Below, piece after piece: positions 1 to 8,365 of a stretch of 17,410 nucleotides of DNA. Under the pieces are notes generated by a model, which saw nothing but the letters and a program-made list of their open reading frames with translations, was not told where the DNA came from and did no database searches. A program made the translations under genes and the position numbers. The DNA lies in NCBI GenBank assembly GCA_002401055.1, contig NVRZ01000041.1, forward strand, positions 1 through 17,410. Direction: 5' to 3'. Each line of letters begins with the position of its first letter. Positions within the stretch are counted from its first letter, which is position 1. This DNA is from Bacteroidota bacterium. GTDB lineage: Bacteria; Bacteroidota; Bacteroidia; NORP154.

Positions 1-3000
1 ACCTGAGGCTGTTACTGTTGCGGTACCATCATTTCCTCCAAAGCAGCTGACATTATTGAATGAAGCCATACTAACTGTCGGCGCACCTGAATTGCTTACA
101 GTAGCTGTTGTGCTATCAATACATCCGGCAGAATCGGTTACAGTTACCACATAGGCAGCAGCACTTACCGAAAATGCTGTATCAGTAGTTTGAGATCCCA
201 AATCATTCCAGGAATAAGTGTACGTTCCCGTTCCACCTGTTACGGTTACAAATACTTTTCCGTCTGAAGCCCCACATGACGCATCGACGCTTCCTCCAAC
301 CAATACCATGGCTGTTGGTTCTGTGATTATGACACTTGCTGAATCTATACAGCCATTCGTATCCAAAATAGTTACGGTATAAGTTCCTTGTGAAAGTGAA
401 TCTGCCGTTGCTGCTATATCCCCATTACTCCAGGAATATGTATACGGTGATGTTCCACCTGACACGGTAACAGTTGCAGTACCGTCACTTCCTCCATTAC
501 AATTTGCATCTGTTTTTATCATGGTGTTCGACAGAGCCAAAGGCTCATTGATTAAAGTTGAATCTAATTTTACACAACCATTCGAATCTGTAATTGTTAA
601 ATACAACATGCCCGCAATAAGAGAGTCCGCATCTGATATATTATCACCATTTGACCATAAATAGCTATGTGGGGTGGTTCCTCCAGAACTAAAGACAGTT
701 GCAACTCCATCGCTCCCGCCAAAACATGTAATGTCAGTTGGCACCAATACCGAAGATATTCCAGAAACTGGTTCCACAATTACCACAGTATCAATAGTCA
801 TACATCCAACCGAATCGGTTACAGTAACATAAAAAGTTCCTGCAGCAAGCGAATCGGCCATGGCGGCACTATCCCCATTACTCCATACATATGTGAAAGG
901 TGTAATTCCACCAGATCCTGTTGCAGTAGCTGTACCATCACTCATACCCAGACAACTCACATCAACAGTTAAGGAAGTGGCTGTAATACCCAAACCCGTA
1001 GCAATAACAACCGAATCAATCGCAATACATCCATTTGCATCAGTAACAGTCACAAAAGCCGTACCGGTACACAATCCAGAATTGTCCTGAGCGCTTTCAA
1101 AATTAGACCAGTTGTAGGTGTAAGAAGGTGTGCCACCAACCACGGTTAAGTCAGCGAGTCCATCACAGGTACTGTCGCAGGAGCCAGCCGTTGCCACAAT
1201 GCTGGTTGTTGGCTCATCCCATACAGTGATCGTTTGAATTGATGTATCAGAACATGTGCCATCACTCACAATTTGAGATACAGTATAAGTGCCAGATGAA
1301 CCATAAACATGAGTTGGACTTGCATCTGAAGCAGTAGTACCAGATTGACCATTGCTGTCGCCAAAGTCCCAAGTGTAGGTTGGGCATCCAGGACCACACA
1401 CTCCAACAGCAGATCCAGAATTTATAAAGTTGAATGTATTTCCACCAAGGCATTGATCACCATCAAAACCAAAACCAGCTTTAACATCTACTCCAGTATT
1501 AAGAACGATACTCGTTGAATCCTTACATCCATTGACATCCGTTACAGTAACTGAATAACTTCCGCCACATAGCCCAGTGAGGTTTTGCAACCCAGATCCA
1601 TTGCTCCAAGCATAAACTGCTATTGAGGCACCTCCAGTGGTAGAAAGAGTTATAGTTCCATTACATGCATTAAAGCAAGATTCATCTACAGGAACAAGGC
1701 TAATGGTCGGCGCCTCGAAAACTTCAATAATATTGGTTACCGTATCTGAACAACCCGACCCATCGGTAACAACTTGTGTTACAGTATAAGTTCCAAATGC
1801 ACCGTATGAATGTGAAGGATTTGCAGCAGCTGCATCAGTTCCAGTAACTGTTGCTCCATCTCCAAAATCCCACCAATACAATGGGCAATTTCCTCCACAA
1901 CTTCCTGGTGCATCACCGGTATTTGTAAACGAGAAATTGTTACCATTCAAACATTGATCCGGGCTGCTAATGAACCCTGCAACCACATCAATAAAGGGTT
2001 GTAATGTTACAGTATCCGTTACCGAGCATCCTAGAGCGTCAACAACAGTTACAGAATAGAATCCAGCACAAATATCAATTACATCTTCAGTTATTGCACC
2101 TGAATTCCAGATGTAGGTATATGGGCCTAATCCACCTGAAACAGTAAAATCAACAGCTCCATCACATCCGGCATTACAGCTTTCTTCAGTTCCAATAATA
2201 ATTGGGACAGGATCGGAGATTACAACAGGTAGAGAGAATGGAGCGACACAAGTACCATCATCAACAATTAAAGAGACAATATATGTTCCCCCAGATGAGT
2301 AGGTGATAGAAGGATTTGCCGCTGCTACATCCGTTCCTGAGCTATTCGTTCCATTACCAAAGTCCCAGCTATACGTGGGACAACCTACTCCACAACTTCC
2401 TGGTATATCGCCGGTGTTGGTGAAGCTGATACTGTTCGTTGCTAAGCATTGATCACCAGAAAATGTAAATCCAGCATCAGGAGCTTGAACTATAACAGTT
2501 ACTGTAGTATCTCCAGAAAAACATCCGTCATATCCTCTCAGCGTATACGTAGTGGTTACAGTAGGGCTCGCAATCACGCTGGTTCCAGTAGTGTCACTTA
2601 ACCCAGTAGAAGGGGACCATATATACATATCTGCGCCTGATCCGGTTAGCACTACTGATTCTCCTGCACAAATAGTTGGATTTGGTGGAATTACAGATAC
2701 TACAATGTCCGGTGGATCACATATTACGCTAGCTGTTCCGTAAAATTCAAGTGGAACATTAGTGGTTACCGAGCTATAGTTAGAGAAGCAGATGATATAG
2801 CTTTCCCCACAGATTACAGGTAGAGGTGGCTCATAATTACTAGAATTCCCCCCGACAGGCACTGTACTTGCTAAACCTGTTCCCCCTGTATTTACCCCAT
2901 TCCAATTACAGCGAACCGGAGCGTAATTTCCACCAGGGATGTCAGTACATACATTGGGATTCCATGGATACATTATCCAATCATAATAACCTACCTGGGC

Positions 3001-3774
3001 TCCGTTTCCACCAAAGGTGAATTCCAATAAGCCGCTATTGCTAATAGTTACGATCATCCATGTGCTGTTAGTTTCAGGAGGATTGGCGCGCAGGCATCCA
3101 AAATTTCCACTTCCGCCAGGGTTGTTGTTATTGGGATTACCAACAGTTCCTAGTGCAGGAATTTCCATTACTGATCCATATCCATCAGGTGCAATTTTAA
3201 AAAATGGATCAGTACATACCTGAACAGCTTCTATGCAATCACCGGCCGAAATCGGAGGTATTTCTATTGAAGTTATACATACATCAAAGGTGCCATCACC
3301 GCCGGTGGATGAAGAAATTGTAAATATATAATTCTGGCCAATCGTCAATCCTACAATTGTGTCAGTGAGAACTGAAGGCCCACATGAACTTCCGATTAAA
3401 GTCAAACCTCCTGAACATAACAGAGGTGCTTCAATAAGAATAAACTCTAGATTTCCAGTCATAGTTCCAGCCGTGACCTCTATAGTTAGAACAGTTGAAT
3501 CTGCTGTGAATGAATACCAAACCTCAGGATTATTTCCAGCCTGACACCCTACTGTCCCTGTCCAATTATCAGTAGCAGCAACTGTGGTTCCGTTTGTACA
3601 AGATCCATCAGGTGTAACCGCGATGTTACCCGAACAAACATTATTGGCTGGCTGCGCATAAACGCCTCCTATCTCAGTCAAGCCAGGGATTCCGCAAATA
3701 AAGAAGAGAGCAATTAGAAATAATCTAACGGACATCTTTAATGATTCACCAATATTTTTTCTTCTCAAGTACAT
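1..3774 (-). CDS. Giant secreted PKD/SprB-repeat adhesin, C-terminus outside the window
   Basis: Open leftward frame of 1258 codons that runs off the left edge. The start chosen is the ATG at 3774, which overlaps the upstream stop as TAATG; an in-frame ATG at 3735 lies directly before the hydrophobic signal segment and is the alternative. After a signal peptide ending near VYAQP come an all-beta domain (about 40-170), a second cysteine-containing beta domain (about 175-350) and an Ig/PKD-like domain (about 350-425). Three PKD domains follow, starting near residues 434, 599 and 766, each followed by an SprB repeat (xGGxxPYxYxWSN...AGxYxVTVTDxxGC). At least four more SprB repeats and part of another reach position 1. 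SprB-type proteins in Bacteroidota are T9SS-exported surface adhesins, some used in gliding. A sorting domain would be expected left of the window and cannot be seen. Seen: modules and signal peptide. Inferred: surface adhesion. Confidence 0.93.
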   Translation of the reverse strand, partial: MYLRRKNIGESLKMSVRLFLIALFFICGIPGLTEIGGVYAQPANNVCSGNIAVTPDGSCTNGTTVAATDNWTGTVGCQAGNNPEVWYSFTADSTVLTIEVTAGTMTGNLEFILIEAPLLCSGGLTLIGSSCGPSVLTDTIVGLTIGQNYIFTISSSTGGDGTFDVCITSIEIPPISAGDCIEAVQVCTDPFFKIAPDGYGSVMEIPALGTVGNPNNNNPGGSGNFGCLRANPPETNSTWMIVTISNSGLLEFTFGGNGAQVGYYDWIMYPWNPNVCTDIPGGNYAPVRCNWNGVNTGGTGLASTVPVGGNSSNYEPPLPVICGESYIICFSNYSSVTTNVPLEFYGTASVICDPPDIVVSVIPPNPTICAGESVVLTGSGADMYIWSPSTGLSDTTGTSVIASPTVTTTYTLRGYDGCFSGDTTVTVIVQAPDAGFTFSGDQCLATNSISFTNTGDIPGSCGVGCPTYSWDFGNGTNSSGTDVAAANPSITYSSGGTYIVSLIVDDGTCVAPFSLPVVISDPVPIIIGTEESCNAGCDGAVDFTVSGGLGPYTYIWNSGAITEDVIDICAGFYSVTVVDALGCSVTDTVTLQPFIDVVAGFISSPDQCLNGNNFSFTNTGDAPGSCGGNCPLYWWDFGDGATVTGTDAAAANPSHSYGAFGTYTVTQVVTDGSGCSDTVTNIIEVFEAPTISLVPVDESCFNACNGTITLSTTGGASIAVYAWSNGSGLQNLTGLCGGSYSVTVTDVNGCKDSTSIVLNTGVDVKAGFGFDGDQCLGGNTFNFINSGSAVGVCGPGCPTYTWDFGDSNGQSGTTASDASPTHVYGSSGTYTVSQIVSDGTCSDTSIQTITVWDEPTTSIVATAGSCDSTCDGLADLTVVGGTPSYTYNWSNFESAQDNSGLCTGTAFVTVTDANGCIAIDSVVIATGLGITATSLTVDVSCLGMSDGTATATGSGGITPFTYVWSNGDSAAMADSLAAGTFYVTVTDSVGCMTIDTVVIVEPVSGISSVLVPTDITCFGGSDGVATVFSSGGTTPHSYLWSNGDNISDADSLIAGMLYLTITDSNGCVKLDSTLINEPLALSNTMIKTDANCNGGSDGTATVTVSGGTSPYTYSWSNGDIAATADSLSQGTYTVTILDTNGCIDSASVIITEPTAMVLVGGSVDASCGASDGKVFVTVTGGTGTYTYSWNDLGSQTTDTAFSVSAAAYVVTVTDSAGCIDSTTATVSNSGAPTVSMASFNNVSCFGGNDGTATVTASG
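1000..2478 (-). repeat. Three alternating PKD-SprB modules within the giant adhesin
   Basis: Three modules of roughly 490 bases, each encoding a PKD domain followed by one SprB repeat. Every PKD unit begins with AGF, then a DQCL motif, then a CG-x-x-CP pair just before the WDFG core, so the cysteines recur at the same places. Left of position 1225 the pattern becomes SprB repeats only, about 210 to 240 bases each. The arrangement suggests duplication of a two-domain unit. Confidence 0.8.
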
Positions 3775-4244
3775 TACTTTTGAATATATACTTTATCACC
3801 CGGACTGGTATAAGGTTTATTGATCCATCTTTCCGAGTATTGACCAATACTTAATCCTTTTGACTTCAATAGGTTTTTAATGTACTGCTCATCAACCGAA
3901 TAACCTTGTAGCGATATCACAGTGCAGTGATTATTCACCGCACCTATTCTAGCCCTGTCAATTCCTTGCTCATTTGCAAGAAGTTCCTCAGTAGCGTACA
4001 TATTTTGCGAACTATTTATTCCTATTATAACAAACTCTATTGCTTTTTCTTCTTTAGGAGCTGATCTTTGATCATCACTATTAACGGTGGTTGACTTAAA
4101 CGTTACAACTTCCGAAGATTGTGCCATTGCCCCAAAATTTAAGATCATCAGCATGAACATAAGCGAGTTAACCTGGTTGCTAAAATGAATCCAGGAATAC
4201 TCTTTCAAACCATCTTTACGCTTATAGTCCTTCATGTTATTCAT
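3774..4244 (-). CDS. Exported 156-aa protein with an HMA-like alpha/beta domain
   Basis: Middle gene of the leftward operon, 10 nt after the metalloprotease stop and sharing one base with the giant adhesin start (TAATG), which suggests translational coupling. The N-terminus has a long basic stretch and then a hydrophobic segment ending near residue 41 (FGAMAQ), consistent with Sec export; shorter starts at Met4 or Met28 are possible. Residues about 68-135 read as strand-helix-strand-strand-helix (EFVIIGI, then a helix, CTVISLQGYSVD, then YIKNLLKSKG). This recalls the ferredoxin-like fold of heavy-metal-associated (HMA) domains. The CxxC metal site of that family is absent; only one cysteine is present. 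No catalytic motif is visible. Its place between two surface proteins suggests a periplasmic or outer-membrane accessory role. The fold assignment is an inference. Confidence 0.8.
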   Translation of the reverse strand: MNNMKDYKRKDGLKEYSWIHFSNQVNSLMFMLMILNFGAMAQSSEVVTFKSTTVNSDDQRSAPKEEKAIEFVIIGINSSQNMYATEELLANEQGIDRARIGAVNNHCTVISLQGYSVDEQYIKNLLKSKGLSIGQYSERWINKPYTSPGDKVYIQK

Positions 4245-4254
4245 TCAATTACTT

Positions 4255-7200
4255 TTAATTAGTGATAGTTACACTGGTTCCTATTACAATGCAACCGTTT
4301 GCATCAGTTACAGTTACCCCATATGTTCCATCGCATAATTTTGACAAGTATTTATCTGTTTCGCCACTGCTCCAAATAACATTATAAGGTGGAGTTCCAC
4401 CAGCTGGAAATACCCGTACCACCCCTGCACAAGGGCAAGGGCAAGGTGTTACTGTACCCGTTGTTGTAGCCGTTAGCGGCGGCGGCTGTTCAATTGTAAC
4501 AGGTGCGCTCATCACACAACCGTTATTGTCTGTTACGCTAACTGTGTAAGACGCAGCACACAGTACAGTTGCAGTAGATGTTGTTTGGCTGTTACTCCAA
4601 GAATATGTATATGCTCCCGTTCCTCCCACAGCGCTTACAGTGGCACTTCCATCACAAACGCCATTACAAGACACATCGTTACTATCCGTAATCGCTATAT
4701 TTAAACTTGGGGGGCTAGTCAATTCAACTGAGGCGGTAGTCACGCAACCATTGGAATCTGTTACTTTTACAGTATAATTTAATCCACACAAGCCAGTTGC
4801 TATTGCAGTAGTTTGATTGGCAGCGTCACTCCACAAATATGTCAGAGGACTCACGCCGCCTGATACAGATGCGGTTGCCGATCCAGAACAAGTCGTACTA
4901 CACAAAGGATCGGATGACGCTGTAATTGTAGCTACTGGACCACCCGTAGAATTGACTGAAACATTTTCCAATTGGGAGCAGCCTACGCTATCAGTTACCA
5001 TTACTGTATATGAGCCAGCGGCCAATCCGGTTGCGGTTGCAGTGGTTTGCAGGGGTACAACATTCCAGAAGTATGAATAAGTAGATCCAGTTCCACCTGA
5101 AGCGGTAACCGTAGCTGTACCATCTGATGCTCCGCAAGTTGCATCAGTAGAATCCATGGCCAGAATAATTTCGGGAAGCTCAGTAACAGTTATTCCCGTT
5201 GTAGCGGTACAACCGCTAGAGTCCGTAACAAGCACATTGAACGACCCCGCACAAAGCGAAAGTGCAGTGACGGAATTTTGCAGGTCAATATCATCCCATA
5301 GATATGTATAAGGCATAGTACCCCCTGAAGGAGATGCAGTTCCAGTACCGAAGCAAGACCTAAAACATCCCGAGTTGGTACTCGTCGCGGTAACTCCCAG
5401 AACCGCAGGTTCTGTAATGGTGACAGTTTCAATCGATGTGCAATTGTTAGCATCTGTAACTGTAACTGAATATGTTGCAGGAGTCAAAGACGAAACACTA
5501 GAAGTTGTAGCAAGATTACTCCAGGCATACGTATATGGAGTAATGCCACCCGAAACTGTAACTGTAGCTGAACCATCTCCTGCCCCATTACAGGTAACAT
5601 TGCTACTGGCTGTGATTGCAGTGCTATAGCTACTCGTTTCAACTACTGAAGCCAGGCCTTGAACCACACATCCATTTGCATCCGTCAACGTCAACGTGTA
5701 GGTTCCTGCACATAGCGCAGATATACTGGTCGTTGTTTGTAAAGCAGGGTCATTCCATGAATAAGTAAAAGGTGCCAATCCAGTAAGGGGCGTAGCACTT
5801 GCAGTTCCATTACAAGCACAATTCACGTTTCCACCAACCATTGTAACGGTGGGGTTTGCATTAACAGTAATATAACTTGTGGATATTAGCGTATCCTCAC
5901 CAATGCTATTCGTTGCGATCAATGTGACATCATATATTCCAGCGGTATTATAAACCACGGAAGGATTTTGTTCTGAAGATGTGGCTGGTATTCCTCCAGC
6001 AAAAGTCCATGCCCAAGATATTACGTTACCTGTGCTCATGTCGGTGTAATTCACCGTAGTTCCTTCACAAACAACCGTGTTGTCCGCAGAATAAATAGCA
6101 ACAGGAAGAATAGAAGTAACGCAAAAGTTGGTAGTCTGAATACTAGAAAACGCCCCGCCAGAAGCAAGGGTATTACCAAATTGGTCCTGAAGTAAAAACG
6201 ATCCTGACCCACTGGTGCAGCACATCCCATCGCCAAAGTCATCATAGATAGTAAAGCAATAACAGCTATCAACCAAGCAAATCTGTTCATTATACGTTGT
6301 ACTGCCCGCATATGCCGGACTATTTGTAGACGCAGTTTGATTTTGGCCTCCTGGAGGCGCTAATGGGTTTCCACCTGATCCATAAACCGTGGATCCGCAA
6401 TCCGTAACCTCCCAGTAGGTCTCATAACCAAAATTATCAGTTGTAATCGTCAGTGTAACCGCGCTACCTGCAACTGTATTGAATGTGCTTGAAGAACTGT
6501 CATTATTCAGATCGCCGTCAGTAACACCATTAGGCAAGGACGTCCAGGAAGTAAAGGTATGAGCACCTACTCCTACTGCCACACAAGGCAGGTCAATGGT
6601 ATCCGTGTAGTTGGGTGCAAGAGTTCCAGTCCAAGCATAAGTATAATTTGTAACGTCAACCTGGTAATTAATTGTAACACTGGTTAAAGGATCAGAACCA
6701 AAATTCTTTAATATTACCTGAGGACATAAGGAATCTCCACAGTCTGATCCCACGGGTCCTAAAATTGCTATAACTCCAGCATCCACTGGTAATAGTGGAG
6801 GGCAAGCGCAAGCTAGAGCGAAAAGGCCAGCCCTTGGGCCTGCACACGCAGCCCTCATTCTATTTGCCTGGTCCAATGTAAACATGTTCTGACAAACCTC
6901 GCCAGTATAGTCCAGGTAATTGTTAACTGGTTGCGTGCCGGAACATTCAGGTGTTCCACAGTTTGTATTATTACCAGGGTGAGGAGGAGTATCACAACAT
7001 CGGTCGCCATCAGTATTACAATCTGTCTCTGTACAGGAGCCTCCACCAAAAGTATGGTAGAGATCCAATCCATGCCCCATTTCGTGGGTCATAACGCGCC
7101 CCAGCTGTGTATAGGTTTTTAAGTTGTAGCCATTCCCCCCACCAGGGTCATTTCCAAATGCATTATACAGAATTACTGTTCCGTCTTTATCCTTATTATA

Positions 7201-7803
7201 ACTACAGTTATTGGGGAAATATGCATATCCCTGCGTTCCTGCGCCTCCATTATTTCCATCTATTTCAGTAACCGTCCAGATATTATAATAGCAACAATTG
7301 TCATACAGGCTAAGTGCTTTTACCGATACTTCATTTGAGCTGGTAATACCACTAGTTGAGTACCCCGATACAGATGAACCATCTACCCTGTTCACTGCCT
7401 TAAGACAAAATTGAATTTCTGTGTCCACACCTGCGCCTTGAGCAATACCACCATCATCCGGAAGCCTTCGAAAATCGCGTGTTAACGCATCAATTTGTGA
7501 TTGAATCTGCGCCAAAGAAATATTAGCACCTGATCCAATTGCTTGGCCAGTATGAATAACGTGCACGACAACAGGAATAATGTAGATGGTTCCGGATGGT
7601 TTAGCAAACTTATTTGCTTGAATTATACTGTTGATCTGGTCCTCGGTCGCTTTGCGAGCAAGCTTGAGGGCCTTATCCGAGTTAAACAGATCGTCATTTA
7701 CCTGATCCGTCTTACACGAGGTTACAGTACTCTGCCCCTGCGCCAATGTTGCGCATGACAGCAGTATGCTTAGCAGATATATTTTAAAAGAAAATGCTTT
7801 CAA
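4255..7803 (-). CDS. Secreted M43-type metalloprotease (pappalysin/cytophagalysin family) with PKD and seven SprB repeats
   Basis: The 1182-aa protein starts at 7803 with a clear signal peptide ending near AQGQ. A short propeptide region has Cys30 in a CKTD context that could act as a cysteine switch. The catalytic domain spans about 70-330: zinc motif HEMGHGLDLYH at 240-250, a CDTP motif at 270-273, and NYLDY at 295-299 with Cys304 seven residues after the Met-turn position. M43 enzymes normally have HExxHxxGxxH and NYMDY, so Gly is Asp247 and the Met-turn Met is Leu297. Then come a CARDB-like domain (about 338-440), a beta domain with YCFTIYDDFGDG (about 448-562), a PKD domain (568-648) and seven SprB repeats (651-1182). 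The protein ends inside the last repeat, with no T9SS sorting domain visible. It is the first gene of the operon and its role is probably extracellular proteolysis. Zinc ligands and Glu241 are present, so activity is plausible. Confidence 0.92.
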   Translation of the reverse strand: MKAFSFKIYLLSILLSCATLAQGQSTVTSCKTDQVNDDLFNSDKALKLARKATEDQINSIIQANKFAKPSGTIYIIPVVVHVIHTGQAIGSGANISLAQIQSQIDALTRDFRRLPDDGGIAQGAGVDTEIQFCLKAVNRVDGSSVSGYSTSGITSSNEVSVKALSLYDNCCYYNIWTVTEIDGNNGGAGTQGYAYFPNNCSYNKDKDGTVILYNAFGNDPGGGNGYNLKTYTQLGRVMTHEMGHGLDLYHTFGGGSCTETDCNTDGDRCCDTPPHPGNNTNCGTPECSGTQPVNNYLDYTGEVCQNMFTLDQANRMRAACAGPRAGLFALACACPPLLPVDAGVIAILGPVGSDCGDSLCPQVILKNFGSDPLTSVTINYQVDVTNYTYAWTGTLAPNYTDTIDLPCVAVGVGAHTFTSWTSLPNGVTDGDLNNDSSSSTFNTVAGSAVTLTITTDNFGYETYWEVTDCGSTVYGSGGNPLAPPGGQNQTASTNSPAYAGSTTYNEQICLVDSCYCFTIYDDFGDGMCCTSGSGSFLLQDQFGNTLASGGAFSSIQTTNFCVTSILPVAIYSADNTVVCEGTTVNYTDMSTGNVISWAWTFAGGIPATSSEQNPSVVYNTAGIYDVTLIATNSIGEDTLISTSYITVNANPTVTMVGGNVNCACNGTASATPLTGLAPFTYSWNDPALQTTTSISALCAGTYTLTLTDANGCVVQGLASVVETSSYSTAITASSNVTCNGAGDGSATVTVSGGITPYTYAWSNLATTSSVSSLTPATYSVTVTDANNCTSIETVTITEPAVLGVTATSTNSGCFRSCFGTGTASPSGGTMPYTYLWDDIDLQNSVTALSLCAGSFNVLVTDSSGCTATTGITVTELPEIILAMDSTDATCGASDGTATVTASGGTGSTYSYFWNVVPLQTTATATGLAAGSYTVMVTDSVGCSQLENVSVNSTGGPVATITASSDPLCSTTCSGSATASVSGGVSPLTYLWSDAANQTTAIATGLCGLNYTVKVTDSNGCVTTASVELTSPPSLNIAITDSNDVSCNGVCDGSATVSAVGGTGAYTYSWSNSQTTSTATVLCAASYTVSVTDNNGCVMSAPVTIEQPPPLTATTTGTVTPCPCPCAGVVRVFPAGGTPPYNVIWSSGETDKYLSKLCDGTYGVTVTDANGCIVIGTSVTITN
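4258..5853 (-). repeat. Tandem array of seven SprB repeats (about 75 codons each)
   Basis: Seven imperfect coding repeats fill the last 45% of the metalloprotease. Each has a leading cysteine pair, a GGxxPYxYxW core and a closing VTVTDxxGC motif. They resemble the repeats of the neighbouring giant adhesin, so unequal recombination between the two genes is possible. The last copy is the most divergent, with a run of alternating Cys and Pro. Confidence 0.85.
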
Positions 7804-7828
7804 AATATTGTTTTGAAATAGATAATTG

Positions 7829-7836
7829 TAAAGATA
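7829..7836 (-). promoter_or_regulatory. Possible -7 promoter element of the metalloprotease operon
   Basis: On the minus strand this reads TATCTTTA, one base from the Bacteroidota -7 consensus TAnnTTTG, 25 bases upstream of the ATG at 7803. The -33 TTTG element is not convincing, so the call rests on position and a partial match. Confidence 0.3.
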
Positions 7837-8009
7837 TACATATTATAACTTTCATTCACTTGCCTAAAGACGATAAAAGCTAACAAAGGGTTGCCTTTTC
7901 TCAAATCATATCCTTCTGATTGAACCCAATTCAATTTATACCTCAAAAAAAACCAGCCCTGTTAATCCGCTTAGATTCTTAGCTTTGCCTCCTATTTATT
8001 CGGGATGCG

Positions 8010-8040
8010 GTCCTCCTTCGCTCTTTGAGCTACGGGGGAC
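8010..8040. repeat. Imperfect inverted repeat, REP-like hairpin
   Basis: GTCCTCC (8010-8016) faces GGGGGAC (8034-8040), and the stem extends inward with GCT/AGC around a CTTTG loop; 11 of 13 positions can pair, counting one G-T. The TTCGCTC...GAGCTACGG style resembles short dispersed hairpins I have seen in Bacteroidota genomes. That resemblance is from memory; only the hairpin itself is seen here. Confidence 0.5.
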
Positions 8041-8106
8041 AAGCACTCCGATTAATGCGACGACTCTTTGACTGGAGAGTAGCTGAGATGAAGATCGAAT
8101 TTAGTT

Positions 8107-8151
8107 CGGGATGTGGCGCAGTCCGGTTAGCGTACATGGCTGGGGGGCGTG
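8107..8151 (+). pseudogene. Truncated tRNA-Pro (5' half only)
   Basis: The 45 bases match the 5' half of the intact tRNA-Pro 136 bases downstream: acceptor strand CGGGATG, D-arm core GGCGCAGTCCGGTTAGCG, and an anticodon loop CTGGGGG that still reads GGG. The 3' side of the anticodon stem is mismatched, and no T arm or acceptor 3' strand follows, so it cannot form a working tRNA. It may be left from an integration or a partial duplication. Confidence 0.7.
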
Positions 8152-8242
8152 TTTACTCCTTCTTTGTTCTTTGAATTTGCAAGCAGTTTGCAAGCACAGG
8201 CAAGCTCCCGACAAAAATTCTTATTTTTGCTCTCTCAATTTT

Positions 8243-8316
8243 CGGGGTGTGGCGTAGTCCGGTAGCGCGTCCGGCTGGGGGCCGGGAGGTCGGAGGTTCA
8301 AATCCTCTCACCCCGA
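8243..8316 (+). tRNA. tRNA-Pro (anticodon GGG)
   Basis: A complete 74-base cloverleaf. The acceptor CGGGGTG pairs perfectly with CACCCCG. The D stem is GCG/CGC. The anticodon stem TCCGG/CCGGG encloses the loop CTGGGGG, which places GGG at 34-36 and so reads CCC proline codons. The T stem GGAGG/CCTCT encloses TTCAAAT, and the discriminator is A. The 3' CCA is not encoded (CAT follows), so it would be added after transcription. A 5' half-copy lies just upstream. Confidence 0.96.
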
Positions 8317-8365
8317 CATTTCAATATCATTAATATTGGTAATGCAACGGTTAAATTAATCGGTT

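Larger units (their letters stand above)
7804..8242. other. Gene-free junction between divergent units, with tRNA-like debris
   Basis: No convincing protein gene. The stretch holds the upstream region of the leftward operon, a repeat hairpin (8010-8040), a truncated tRNA-Pro copy (8107-8151), and three copies of GCAAGC at 8178-8206. A 12-base motif TTCGGGRTGYGG occurs at 7999, 8105 and 8241; the last copy opens the intact tRNA gene. The pattern suggests repeated duplication or insertion at a tRNA locus. Confidence 0.6.

Noticed and set aside
597..1453. Short open frames opposite or overlapping the giant adhesin
   Set aside because: They lie inside the coding repeats, have low-complexity threonine, valine or serine-rich translations, and vanish once the SprB/PKD frame is accepted.
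4817..5629. Rightward frames antisense to the SprB repeats of the metalloprotease
   Set aside because: They repeat because the coding repeats repeat; their translations carry no domain of their own and mirror the repeat on the other strand.
4258..5853. Regular repeats that could be taken for a CRISPR or satellite array
   Set aside because: The period is over 200 bases, the units are protein-coding and diverged, and there are no short identical repeats with unique spacers.
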